In this document: positions 44,959 to 55,724 of the stretch, piece by piece | Layout: each line of letters opens with the position of its first letter | Numbering within the stretch: position 1 is the first letter of the stretch | NCBI GenBank assembly: GCA_951802425.1 | Contig: OX637799.1 | Span: 248,001 to 312,000 of the forward strand | Source of the DNA: Clavaria fumosa | Taxonomy: Eukaryota; Basidiomycota; Agaricomycetes; Agaricales; Clavariaceae | Reading direction: 5' to 3' | Length of the DNA stretch: 64,000 nucleotides | Program-made: the position numbers and the translations under genes | Notes under the pieces: model-generated | What the model was told of the DNA's origin: nothing | The model's database searches: none | The model's input: only the letters and a program-made list of their open reading frames with translations

Positions 44959-45039
44959 TGGACCAACAGGGGATCGAACCCTGGACCTTATACAAATTCA
45001 AGATGCAAAGCATACGCGCTACCACTGCGCTATTGGCCC
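44959..45039 (-). tRNA. tRNA-Ala (UGC) with a 9-base intron
   Basis: An 81-base minus-strand cloverleaf. The acceptor stem GGGCCAA pairs with TTGGTCC and includes the G3-U70 pair that defines alanine tRNAs; the discriminator base is A. D arm: GCGC AGTGGTA GCGC (A box). Anticodon stem TATGC pairs with GTATA, and the loop reads TTTGCA plus T with anticodon TGC. A 9-base intron (TCTTGAATT) follows position 37. T arm: CAGGG TTCGATC CCCTG (B box). The mature length is 72 before CCA. A T6 terminator follows. The 5' end is 93 bases from the divergent FEN1 start codon. Confidence 0.93.
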
Positions 45040-45132
45040 TTAACCATCTTCAATATTATAATTTCATGATCGTTAGCCACCCATGCTCTAAAGCGTCATT
45101 CACACCAACGCGTGAAGCAACATTCACCCCTC

Positions 45133-46914
45133 ATGGGCATCAAAGGCCTCACCGCTCTCATTAGCGAACACGCACCCAAGGCTATCACAGTGCGCCGCAA
45201 CCGTTTATTAACAATGGGTATAGCGAATGAATATTTGTTTTCTTCTAGGAACATGACATCAAATCGCTTTTTGGCCGGAAAGTGGCCATTGACGCGTCGA
45301 TGAGCATCTACCAGTTTCTCATCGCTGTCCGCCAGAAAGATGGGGAGCTGCTCACCAACGACGCCGGAGAAACTACGAGGTTACGTTGCAAACCCCTTTC
45401 TCCTTTCCTCCTCAACTAACCGAAATAACAGCCATTTAATGGGCCTCTTTTACCGTACGCTCAGAATTGTCGAGAATGGCATTAAACCCGCCTATGTATT
45501 TGACGGGAAGCCACCAGAATTGAAAGCAGGCGTCGTAAGCACGTGTATACCATACAGTGTCACCTTGCTAAAACTCTGCCTCGTACAGTTGTCAAAACGG
45601 TTCGAGAGACGACAAGAGGCAGCCGCAGACAACGCAGAGGCCCGAGAGACTGGTACTGTGGAAGAGATGGACAAATTCTCTCGTCGCACAGTAAAGGTTA
45701 CCAAGGAACACAACGAGGAATGCAGAAGACTCCTGAAGTTGATGGGTATACCGTTCGTTATGGTACGGGGCTGTCCATGATAACGCTTTCGTGGAATGCT
45801 GTATCTCGACTATATCAGGCCCCTTCCGAAGCAGAGGCGCAGTGCGCCGCCCTTGCACGCGCCGGCGTTGTCTACGCTGCTGGTTCTGAAGACATGGACA
45901 CCCTGACTTTCGCGTCACCCATCCTCCTCCGTCACCTCACCTTTTCAGAAGCCAAGAAACAACCTATAAACGAAATTAATCTACCCAAGGTTCTAGAAGG
46001 ATTGAAAATGGACATGAACCAAGTAAGTTATGGATCAACATCGACCGTTCCGTGACAACGTAACTGTTGCAGTTTATCGACCTGTGTATTTTGCTCGGCT
46101 GTGACTACCTTGAGCCCATCAAGGGAGTTGGTCCGAAGTCTGCTCTCAAGCTCATTCGTGAACATGGTGATCTGGGAAGTGTCGTGACTCATTTACGAGA
46201 AAAGTGTGTTCCTTTCAGTCAACTCGCGTCATCCAGCATCACTCAGCGAGAATCGGTTCTGGGTTCTCTGCTCCAGGTCTTCGGAGAAGGCGTCCAAGGC
46301 ATCCAAAGCAGCGGCCGGTTCATCCAGCGATGAAGCTCAAGCCCACTCTGGTGATGAAGCTGCTTCTTCGCCCAAACACAAGAAGCGGAAGTCGAAGGCT
46401 CAAGGCGGAGTTCAGGTCCCTGAGGAGTGGCCTTGGGAGGAGGCGAAGAAAGTTTTCCAAGAGCCAGACGTTATCACAGGGAATGAGATCCAGGTCTGTC
46501 ACCCTCCCGCTGTGCTGCAAGAAGGGGTGAATGACACCATATGGTTGAAGTTGGAATGGACGGCGCCAGATGTGGACGGCCTGGTGCAGTTTCTGGTGAC
46601 GGAGAAAGGTTTTAAGTGCGTTCTGTACTTCCTAACTTGCTTGATTTTTACTGGACACAGCGAGGAGAGGGTGCGCAAAGGTGCCGAGAAGTTGTTGAAG
46701 TTCCTTAATTCGAAGCAGCAAGGGAGGCTGGATGGCTTCTTTACTGTGAAGCCAAAGGAGACATCTGACGACAAGTCCAAGCACAAAAAAATCACGAATA
46801 AGCGGAAGCCTGGAGTTGCGTTGCCCCATTTCTCGGATTTTTGCTTGTCTGCTTATTGGTTTCTCATTTCAGGAGGGATCGGGAGCGGCCACAAATAAGA
46901 AGACTCGGAAGTAA
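45133..46914 (+). CDS. FEN1: flap endonuclease 1
   Basis: Structure-specific 5' nuclease (Rad27/FEN1) that removes flaps in Okazaki-fragment maturation and long-patch base excision repair. The start [18 protein letters not shown] is fixed by the family, whose N-terminal residue is catalytically important. [18 protein letters not shown] carries metal-binding Asp. [14 protein letters not shown] and [20 protein letters not shown] follow. Then [13 protein letters not shown] and [20 protein letters not shown] supply the nuclease I domain and the helix-hairpin-helix. An insert of about 45 Ser/Lys/Glu-rich residues (near 46290-46415) comes before [15 protein letters not shown]. The PCNA-binding PIP box QGRLDGFF is near 46719-46742. 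The last exon ends TNKKTRK before TAA at 46912-46914. About seven introns. All catalytic blocks are intact. Confidence 0.94.
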
Positions 46915-47845
46915 CGATTTACAGTACTCCGTCATCTTGAGCATCGATAGGACATGTATTCCGTATTGTGGTCAACTGCAAACCTTGTGCACGACACTTG
47001 TTCCAAATATGTGAAACCCGAATCAAGACTGTAGACTGCTCGATATGGTGCCAAAACGGGCGATCAATGGGCCATAGGCATCGTGATTTGATCGGAACTA
47101 GCGAGGGCAATGCTCCTTGTACAGCACAACGCCTCTCGCCCCTGGGCTGGGCGAAGGTAGCCAGAGGCGGCTGGTCGAGACTGTGTGGCCAACAGACAAC
47201 TTGGCTTCATCCGCCATTTCCTGCTTTAGAATGTGTCTCGAGCCATTTGAGAACGGCGAGATGTGTGGGGCAGATTGTTGACTTCGCGTTATCTCCACTT
47301 TGTTCGTACATCGTTTGACAACAGATATAGAACCGGCGAACGAGTTGGTCGCATTTCTCGGGACTGTAAGTGTTTACTGAGAGACAAGTCTGCAGGGCGC
47401 AGGCTGAAATTTGCACAATTGATCAACTGCGTTGGAGCCACCGAGACAAACGCGACGTTTACCCTCCTTCTGACATGAATTACCCGCCGATGACTGTGCC
47501 CAAAACACAGAACGGCGTTAGCGATACGCACCGGGCGACAGGCGATTACATACCTTTCCCATAATAAGAGATTGTGTGGCGGGGTGGACTGGACGCTGTC
47601 AAAAATGTTCAACCACCGGCACCACATGACCACCACAGCGCGATTATCAATCAATTATTGCACGTTGTACTGTACTGCCTCCACACCCTTGCAAGGCAAG
47701 GCTCCTTACCTCCGCACGCCTGCCCGGGCTATGCCTCCGTGGATCAAAAGGTGTGCGGTGGATGGCTCCACCTTGTGTCTTCTCTGATCCATGCTGCACT
47801 AGCTCGCCCGCGTCTATTTGCGCGTTGTAGTCGGATCAGCCAGAC
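46915..47845. other. intergenic region or unseen 5' exons of the membrane-protein gene
   Basis: No independent gene is supported. Short plus-strand frames near 47570-47840 could hold an upstream exon or leader of the gene starting at 47846, but no signal peptide is clear. Confidence 0.4.
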
Positions 47846-49678
47846 ATGTCACCAGAGGCTACATCGTTCCCCAGCACCCCAGCAAACTTGCAGAATCGCA
47901 GTCCAGTGACAACAAGCGCGATTGCTGGCATTGTCGTCGGGTCCGTCACCGCGTTGATCTTGCTAGTCATTATTGTTGTCCATGTCGCGAGGCGTCGCAA
48001 CAAGGGTGCCATTTACGATTCGGAGAGCACCCAGAACGAGAAGACACAAGATACCCGCTACAACCTTGTTCCTGCACATCGACCGACCCTGTCGGATGCC
48101 GTCGCCACGTCGCCACTACTCGACGCTCCGCCTTCCTTCTCCTATGACTTGGAGCGCCTGGAGAACTACTCCCACTCCCAGCAGAGCTCACACACTACTC
48201 CTCGATCCTTGAATAACGCAACACAAGTTCATCTCGCTTACGATCTCACCGCTTCATCCACCTCTGCTGATTCGCCCGAATACCATGAGCCTCTTCTTTT
48301 TCCTTCTCCTCCACATTCGAGTGCGCAGTTGTGCACCTCCCCGGAGCAGATTTCTAGCGCGCCCTTGCCACAGCATGAGGTTTCTCTTTCGCCCATCCAG
48401 GGATCGAATTCCATGTCTCATAACTCTCGTCCCTCCGCCCTTCGGGATCACGGGCTCGGTCAAGCACATCAATCGCTCAGCACCGTAACAAAGACAGATA
48501 CTGGTCCTGCCCTCTTGAACTTTTCATTCAGTCGAAGAAAAAGCGGAAGCAGCAAACCCAGTACAACGACTCGTGTCAGACAAACGAGTGTAGCCGGGGC
48601 CCAGACTTTCATGCCCTCATCCGGTTTCAGGGACTCTCCTTCAGAGAGACCTGCGTCTACCAGGGCGAACTCCGCTCCGAGTTTGAATCACGCGACGCAA
48701 ACAGCAAACCCGTTACGCCCAGATTCACTCACCGATACAGGGGAAAATGTTGGGTCTACCGTGCCGAGACGCCTCGCGAGGCGCACCAATTCGGAAATGA
48801 CCGCTCAGCAGCTGAGCATTTCGACCCAGGACTGGCCGAGAAGAACCTCGAATTTCGGTGCTGACGCACATGGTTCCATCTTGCCACGAGGTGCTTCTTC
48901 ACGAGCTGTTACAGCAACATCGGAACGACCCACGGTTCCCGCCGGCCCGTTCTCAAACCACACATATTCGCCTTCGCAACAGCCCCAGTTATATCGTCTC
49001 GAATCCCCTCCACCAACACCCAATGAGCCATTGACGAGGGCATTCAGAACCAGCATTCGATCTGAGTCCACAAACGCGTCGTCGACTCCATCCCTGGGTA
49101 CCCTTCGGCATTACCCCTCCATTACAGGCTCGTCCGCGACATATGTGACGGCGCCATCTGAGGCTGCCGACAGTAACGACTGGGATATGTTTCGTGCTGG
49201 GCTTATCGCTGCAAAACACCAGACTCGTAGTCTCGCCTCTAGAGCGAACCAAATACGCGAGATAGACGACCTAGATGGTACTCTGCACAAACCCGTTGGG
49301 GAGCGCACATTGCCTCCGATACGTTTGCCTTCCACGTTGCGCCCGGGAAACGCGAGATCTAGTCCTAGTCAGCTGCACGCGCCATTAGACCTTGACGCTC
49401 CGAGGGCGGCGTACACGCATAAAACGACGGTATCCTCACCGGCAGCCTTACCTCCCGCGCTGCGGGCTGGTGGCGGTAATCGCCTGTCGTTACAAGTGAA
49501 CGCAACAACACCGCATCCGTATGCGCTGCAGCCGGGCAGTGTGGTCGCGACGGAGCCACGACCGCACCGAGCACACCTTCGGACATCCGAGGCGCTGCGA
49601 GTTCGCACAGAGCCGCGCGTTCCCCGCAGTAGTCGCCTCAGGGTTAAAAGCAGTTCCAGCGCGATCATGGAGAGTTAG
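47846..49678 (+). CDS. single-pass membrane protein with long Ser/Thr-rich cytoplasmic tail
   Basis: A single open frame of 610 residues that I cannot assign to a named family. Residues 1-24 are a short Ser/Thr/Asn segment. Residues about 25-47 form one membrane helix (AIAGIVVGSVTALILLVIIV), followed by the stop-transfer basics ARRRNK. The remaining ~560 residues are Ser/Pro/Arg-rich and look disordered. The pattern (G-rich membrane helix, basic stop, long tail) resembles fungal wall-stress sensors (Mid2/WSC type) and other single-pass proteins. It lacks a visible signal peptide and ectodomain, which may lie in upstream exons. ATG 47846 is the first in-frame ATG. Confidence 0.7.
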   Translation: MSPEATSFPSTPANLQNRSPVTTSAIAGIVVGSVTALILLVIIVVHVARRRNKGAIYDSESTQNEKTQDTRYNLVPAHRPTLSDAVATSPLLDAPPSFSYDLERLENYSHSQQSSHTTPRSLNNATQVHLAYDLTASSTSADSPEYHEPLLFPSPPHSSAQLCTSPEQISSAPLPQHEVSLSPIQGSNSMSHNSRPSALRDHGLGQAHQSLSTVTKTDTGPALLNFSFSRRKSGSSKPSTTTRVRQTSVAGAQTFMPSSGFRDSPSERPASTRANSAPSLNHATQTANPLRPDSLTDTGENVGSTVPRRLARRTNSEMTAQQLSISTQDWPRRTSNFGADAHGSILPRGASSRAVTATSERPTVPAGPFSNHTYSPSQQPQLYRLESPPPTPNEPLTRAFRTSIRSESTNASSTPSLGTLRHYPSITGSSATYVTAPSEAADSNDWDMFRAGLIAAKHQTRSLASRANQIREIDDLDGTLHKPVGERTLPPIRLPSTLRPGNARSSPSQLHAPLDLDAPRAAYTHKTTVSSPAALPPALRAGGGNRLSLQVNATTPHPYALQPGSVVATEPRPHRAHLRTSEALRVRTEPRVPRSSRLRVKSSSSAIMES

Positions 49679-49951
49679 GCCAGCACAGATGGACACGGAA
49701 TCCCTACCATTTGCTGACAACGGACATAAGGATAGGACTCACCTCTTACTTTCTGTGATTGTATCTCGACGCTTTGACGCAACATGACGTTTTGACACTT
49801 TTCTAGCCTGTATTTATACCATCAATCGCTGCTCCTTCGACGAGTGTTCTGTTCCAGTTTTGGTAGACTACGTTAGATTTACGTAACATGCACGTGCACT
49901 TTTTTTTTCTGGACTGCAGAGCGCGCGGATACCTTAGCCTTAGCATTACCG
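49679..49951. other. intergenic region
   Basis: 270 bases with no supported gene; 3' flank of the membrane-protein gene and promoter of the TFIIIA gene. A T9 run lies near 49900. Confidence 0.35.
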
Positions 49952-51630
49952 ATGGCAACACCAGCGGTACTCTCATCAAGAACCCTTTTAGGAATTAGGG
50001 CTACAACACTCACGAAATCCTTGGTGCTCCCCCTCTCGTCTAGTCCAGAACCGTCCGACGTGTCTTCCTATGTAAGGGAGCGACGCGTGACAAAACCACC
50101 CTTGCTCATCAATAGCGTGCTTGTCCCCTCCGCGTCGCGTCGTTACAAATGCACAGCCGTGGGTTGCAATAAAGCGTACACCAAGCCATCGCGTTTGGAA
50201 GAACATGAGCGGTCCCATATCGGGCTCGTACGCACCTTTGTGCCTTCAAGCCTTGGGCTTTCGGAACTGACAATACTCCTATATCTATCAGCGACCCCAT
50301 GTTTGCTTGGCCTGCAACAAGGCCTTTTTTCGCGAAACACATCTTCGAGCACACGCACGCGGTCATCTGACGATCGACCAACGGCCGTTTCGGTGCGCTG
50401 AACCTGGGTGCGACAAGCGATTCTGTACTGCACAACATCTAAGGCGGCACGAAGACTTACACAAGGGCGTCAAGCCGTTCGAGGTACGACTTCTCTTTCT
50501 ATCGCGTCTCCCAGCAATCTTCTGAATCGCCCTCCTGTGCATCTGGCGTGCTAGTGCAAGGAGGCAGGCTGCGCAGAGACCTTCGTCAAGCACCACCAAC
50601 TCCGCGCGCATAATTGCGCTGTGCACGCGCCTCCCGGCACGAAGGCCTATTGTTGCACCCACGACGGATGCACCAGTTCCTTTGCGACAGCTCAAAAGCT
50701 TAGGGCCCATGCGAAAACGCATGACGGTTCGCTCTTCTTTATTACCGCCGTAGTGATAAGCCTAAGACGCCTGGTGAGCAGAGAATAGGTACACTTGCGT
50801 GCATATCAATTGCACGCCCCCCCCTTCCTCTCCACGGGTTTATTACCCGACATGGACTGCGCTTCAACACCACGTGCGGACTGCCCATCCGCCAACATGT
50901 CACCGCCATAAATCGCCGCGTATCTTTACGACACAGAAAGGACTCAAAGCACACATGAAAATCTGTGTCGACGACGACGCAGGAGACACGGAAAGCGGCG
51001 CAAAGAGAAAGAGACGTAGAGAAGACGAAGGCGGAGATTGGGCATGCTCCGTCGACGGATGCGAGAAGGTGTTCCAAAGTGTAAGGTCCTTCCCCACTGC
51101 CCTCTTTTAGCTGCCGAGCTCACCTCGAGAAATAGAAAAAAGCCTGCACGATCCACAACTCGGTGATTCACCTTGGCCTTCGCCCATTTGCCTGTCCACA
51201 TGCGGAGTGCAACGGACGAGCGTTTGGGTACAAGCATTTGCTCGGGAGACACCTGGTACGCGCCCATGCCGAGGTCGGCAGTAGTCACAACGCTGGGGTG
51301 GATGACAGTAACGACGATAGTGACGAAAGCGAAAGTGCGGAAGACCCAAGCCAAGTCACTTTGGACATCACCACGATCACCGGTTCAGCGTACGCCGTGC
51401 GCGCTCTGCAGCAGCTACACCGTACGCCTCGAGTGCTGCAATGTCCCTATCCGAATAGTGAGGGCTTGCTCGCCGCCGCGACAGCAGCCCCCGACGGGAC
51501 GCCACAGTGCACCTACGTGTTCACGCGTGCATATGATTTGCGGCGGCACCTCAAAACTGAGCATGCAGTCGAGGTGGCCCGGGAACAGGCAGACGAATGG
51601 GTGGGTGTTCAGAGGACCGTTACTGAGTGA
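49952..51630 (+). CDS. transcription factor IIIA (C2H2 zinc-finger protein)
   Basis: Tandem C2H2 fingers laid out like fungal TFIIIA, which binds the internal control region of 5S rRNA genes and recruits Pol III factors. Finger starts, rebuilt across five or six introns, are YKCTAVGCNKAYTKPSRLEE, HVCLACNKAFFRETHLRAH and FRCAEPGCDKRFCTAQHLRR. These are followed by CKEAGCAETFVKHHQLRAH, YCCTHDGCTSSFATAQKLRA and YTCVHINC...TALQHHVRTAH. A degenerate finger near 50900-50960 (GLKAHMKIC) has Cys in place of the last His. Then come WACSVDGCEKVFQS joined to KACTIHNSVIH, FACPHAECNGRAFGYKHLLG and, after an acidic spacer, a last finger ending TYVFTRAYDLRRHLKTEH. That gives nine fingers plus one separated finger, a layout known in fission yeast TFIIIA. 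Assignment to TFIIIA over another C2H2 factor rests on finger number and spacing. Confidence 0.82.
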
Positions 51631-53123
51631 TGCTAGAGGGGGTTTTGCTCGCGCCATTTAGTGAGTAAAGGGAATGAGGTTACTCTCGAAAAATGAGCAC
51701 GCCAGCTAGTGTATATTTTCGGATTACAACTCTTAACCTTCACTGACTTACCCCACGAACTGAAGTACCATCAGCAATTATTGCAACTTATCCTCTCTCA
51801 CTGCTGCTGGCACCCACAGGCTCCGCTAAGTGTGTGACGTTAGACCTGGGGGTTTGTGACTGCCAGGCGGAAGGAACAAGGGACAGGAGCCGGCTCCGCT
51901 GTAGAAGCCGCCCCACCCCCGCGCGAACGTGGAGAATCGTCTATGCGCCAATCGAGGGTAGCAATAGCCAGTCACGGGTCAATGGCGTTCTGTGTGTCCC
52001 CCGGACACGGCGTTAGGACATCCCCGTTCGTTTCCCACTTCACTATACGCCGTTGCCGTGCGCATGACTCAGGTACTTCCCTGGCACGTTTGTCATCGTT
52101 AGTCGCCGGAGCAATGTGGGCGTCATTTGTGTAAGCCATACGAATTTGCTCGATTTACGTTTTCACTTTGATTTTTACAGAGTCGCCACATGGAATTACT
52201 ACTAAAAATTTTGGGCCCTTCTAAAGGGAAGTGTATGTACTGTACCTGAGATCAAAGAAGTCTCATGATCAAACAAGCTTTAGCTGATCCTATTGTAGAG
52301 AGGCGTGGTTGTCAGGTGGGATTACTATTGGTGGAGGCTAGGAATTCTCTGGCTGGCATTTGACGCCAATAGGGCTTATTCTCGTCTTCATCATTTGCTT
52401 CGCATTCGGGATTGTGCACTGCCGCGGGCGGTGGTGAAGATCGTGAGACTGGAAGCTCCGGTCACAGGCTGGCCTTTCGGGTCTCCGTTTGTGGCCAAAG
52501 TATTGTAAGGTATTACGTGTGTTCTTCATCTCGAAAGCCCAAATGAAGAGACGTAACAAGAACAGCTTCTACACACCGGAAGCGTCGCGTTAAGAGAGGT
52601 TGGTGAGAAAATCTTCGCGAGGCTCTGCCTGAATTGCTTGACTTATTTTAATAAGACGTCGCCGGTTCCTTTGCTAGGCGACCAGCGAGGTGTCCGGTGA
52701 TGTCAACCTTCATATGCGGCACAACCCATGATCCGCTAGCGCTTGGGACTGGCCGTATGCCATCAAGCTGAAGATCCGGGGTCGCACGCGCCCACTCTAC
52801 TACTGAGATGGATCATGGCTGGACCAGGTATGTTGTCCGTTTTTGAAGAGTCTTTTACCGACCCATAAACGATAATTGCGTCAACGCGTCGCAACGATTG
52901 GTGAAACATTCGAGAGGAATCACGCCCACCCCATCGCAACGAAAACACGTAAATCTGAGCCTGTCCTGCGAATACCCGGGATCCCTTGAGGAGCAGCTCA
53001 ACAAGGAAAAAAACAAAAAAAACATAACAGACAGACGTATATTGGCCCTAAAAAGGTCGTGCTCACATGACTTCACCCCTAAGCAGGATCCTCCACTTGC
53101 CCGTCTCCGATGAACTTGGCTTT
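51631..53123. other. long intergenic region without a supported gene
   Basis: About 1.5 kb. Open frames are short, lack domains and show no consistent splicing. The last part (53124 onward) is the promoter of the F-box gene. Confidence 0.45.
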
Positions 53124-53130
53124 TATAAAT
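53124..53130 (+). promoter_or_regulatory. TATA box of the F-box/LRR gene
   Basis: TATAAAT lies 69 bases before ATG 53193. It lies between an upstream in-frame ATG (53067) and 53193, which favours 53193 as the true start. Confidence 0.5.
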
Positions 53131-53192
53131 ATGACCCCTTGCGGTGTCCTCTGCCCCCCTCGACGGCGTCTACAATCTTCCCTCATTTCAAG

Positions 53193-55599
53193 ATGGCCCA
53201 GCGAGAAATTCGCTACCCTCCGGACATCATCCTTTCCATTTGCGCTCACATATACTCCGCTGCTCTTCCCGCACCTTCTCCGTCTCTAGACCCCCTCGTC
53301 GTCCTCGAGACCGACTATCCACCCCCAACGGGATTGCCCTCTACAATTCCACCCGGAAACTGGCCAGAACCAGTTGCCCGCCACACACTTGCCAGCCTCT
53401 GTCTCGTTGACCGTGCTTGGTATACCGGTGCTAAGCCCTGGCTGTGGAGGAGGCTTGAAGTTCGTTTACCCCGCAGTTGGCTTGGTATCGTCGAACAGGT
53501 CGCCTGGGACTTTTACGACCCACCAACTGTCCTCCAAGCCGCCCTTGCCGTCGAAGAATCCATCAAGGCTGCTGCGGATGCTGCCCTTGCTTCTGGCTCC
53601 GTCATATGCTCGCCAGAAACGAAGAAGGTTACAGCAATGCAGCTGGAAGAGCTCATAATGGAAAATTTGAGTGGACCAGACAGCCCCATTCCTTTGGAGT
53701 TGCTTTCCCCACCCGCCAGTCGCGATCCCAGTCCGAGGCGTCTCCGGGCAAAAAGCAAGAGCCCATCCCGCTGGAAGATAATACGCACTATCAACGATGC
53801 TGTTCAAAAGGTGATGCAACATGAAGAACCAGGTGTCTATGGTACGTTCAAAGCTTCTCTTCTTCGGGGTGCATTCTCAAATCGTCAAACAGTCCCTGCT
53901 CCCCATGATCCACGACCCGGCCGTCATGTCCGACATTTAGATTTCAACCATTTCCGTACCATCGGTATGCGCCGGTCTGTAAAAGAAGGGGTTAACAGTC
54001 GCTTTGTGACAGGCCCAAGGCTCGAAGCTGTGCTCAAGGTTTGCCTGTTTACCTGCTGTCACCTCTTATGAAGCTGATACAGCTTCCGGGTAGGAAATGC
54101 CCAACCTTGCTGCGTTTGGCGCGACGGAATACATGGATGGGGCATTGACTTTACCAGTTCTCAAGGAGCTTTTTCTTCGTGGCCCACCATCTCGTGGCCG
54201 GGCACGTACATCTCGCGGACGTGCGTCCCCCGTCTTCGATCCCAATGACAGCGAAGAAGACGACCGCGAACGGCGTCGCGACTGCAAGGTTCTCGAAGCC
54301 GTCGATTTGACCGGTTGTGTCAGCGCCGTCTTCGTGAACGCCCTCACTGACTTTGTTACGGAACTGCTTCTGCCCTCCAACTCTGGATCTGGCAGCAGCG
54401 GCAGCAGCAGCGAGGATGAAGACCCGCCACCCCGTAGGTGCTTTCGTCGACCTCGCGCGCGTGACGAGCCATTGCTGTTCCCTGGACTCGCTCGCCTCAG
54501 CCTTCGCGGCGTCAAGTCTATAGCATCAAATTTTCTTACGCCTTTCGTTCTCTCGTTCCCTTCGCTTACACACCTCGACATCTCATGCACGCGCGCCACA
54601 CCTGCGCTACTTCAGGATCTCGGGAAGTCCTCGAATATACGACTGCGGTCTCTCTCCATGGGCCAATGCGTGTTTCTGACTGGTGCGAGTATCCGTGATT
54701 TCCTCGTGCGCTCGCAAGTCACGCACACGTTGCGCGAGCTCTCGCTCTATGGCGACGCGTTAAACTCGTCTCCGCTCTCGACATATGACCTGCGCGACAT
54801 CCTCATGCTCGCACCGTGTTTTGGGAATGGCGAACTCGTCTACCTTGACCTCTCGAGCGCACCGCTGACGCGCCCGCTTCTTCTGGACTCATGCCCGCCG
54901 CAGCCGCGCCTGCGTTCGCTCGGACTCTCGTACATTCCTGATCTGCCGCTTGCCACAGTCGCCGAGTTTCTGCGCGACAAGACCCCTTGCGTCGAGATTC
55001 TCACTCTCATCGGAACGTCCCCCGAACTAGATCACGGGCCCCGCGCCGGCCCCGCCGCCCCAAGGAGTTCCGCCTGTCAGGCTTCCATCGCGTTGCACAC
55101 ACAGCTCATCGGTCCCCTCTGTACATCCCCTTCTGCGTCGTTCTCCCTGTCTTCCGGTGCCCATCCTCCGGCGCCCCAGCCGCCTCCGTCGCGCATGCGT
55201 GTGATCGAGTTTTCAATACCGTTTCTTGGGAGCCTCGGTGCGGGTGCTGGCACTTGGCGCATCATACGTAGTAAGGGCGGGCGTGGCTGGTACGTTGATA
55301 GCGCGAGCGGGTGGGTTGCATCAGGGGCCTTTGGGGCGGAGTTCCGGCGCAACCTTGAAAAGGATCACCCGTATCGTATGGAACTGGACAGGCTCGCAGA
55401 CGCTAAAGGAAATGTAAGCAGTGGAGTTGGGTGGCATGCCAGGAAGATGGAGGTATGCATTTTCCTTTCTGTGCGCAGTTTTGCACACTGAATATATTAA
55501 ATTGATGTAATTCTTTCTCTCCAGATCCTGCACGGGAATGGCATGCTCGGTCGCGAGGACGGTCTGTACGGCGCAGTTTCTTTTGCTTATCAGGGTTGA
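53193..55599 (+). CDS. F-box-like / leucine-rich-repeat protein
   Basis: The start MAQREIRYPPDIILSICAHI is a degenerate F-box helix, followed by the typical fungal phrase HTLASLCLVDRAWYTGAKPW and LWRRLEVRLP (53385-53470). F-box proteins recruit substrates to SCF ubiquitin ligases. An Asp/Glu- and Arg-rich middle follows. LRR-like segments read HVRHLDFNHFRTIGMRR, LEAVDLTGCVSAVFV, LARLSLRGVKSIASNFL, LTHLDISCTRATPALLQDL, LRELSLYGDALNSS and LVYLDLSSAPLTRPLL. The last exon, spliced at about 55451-55524, ends ILHGNGMLGREDGLYGAVSF and AYQG before TGA at 55597-55599. This C-terminus looks conserved. The frame is also open back to an ATG at 53067, but the TATA position favours 53193. Confidence 0.82.
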
Positions 55600-55724
55600 G
55601 AATCCGAAAAAGACACGGTTGTGTCAAACCTTTGGGTAGCTTTGCCTACACAGCACATACATCATCCACGTATTAGTAGCAGTAGAAACAAAAGGGGAAA
55701 TACTTCATCCTCGTAAGGCGTGAG

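Noticed and set aside
53067..53192. N-terminal extension of the F-box protein from ATG 53067
   Set aside because: A TATAAAT at 53124 lies inside the extension, and the F-box helix begins right after ATG 53193.
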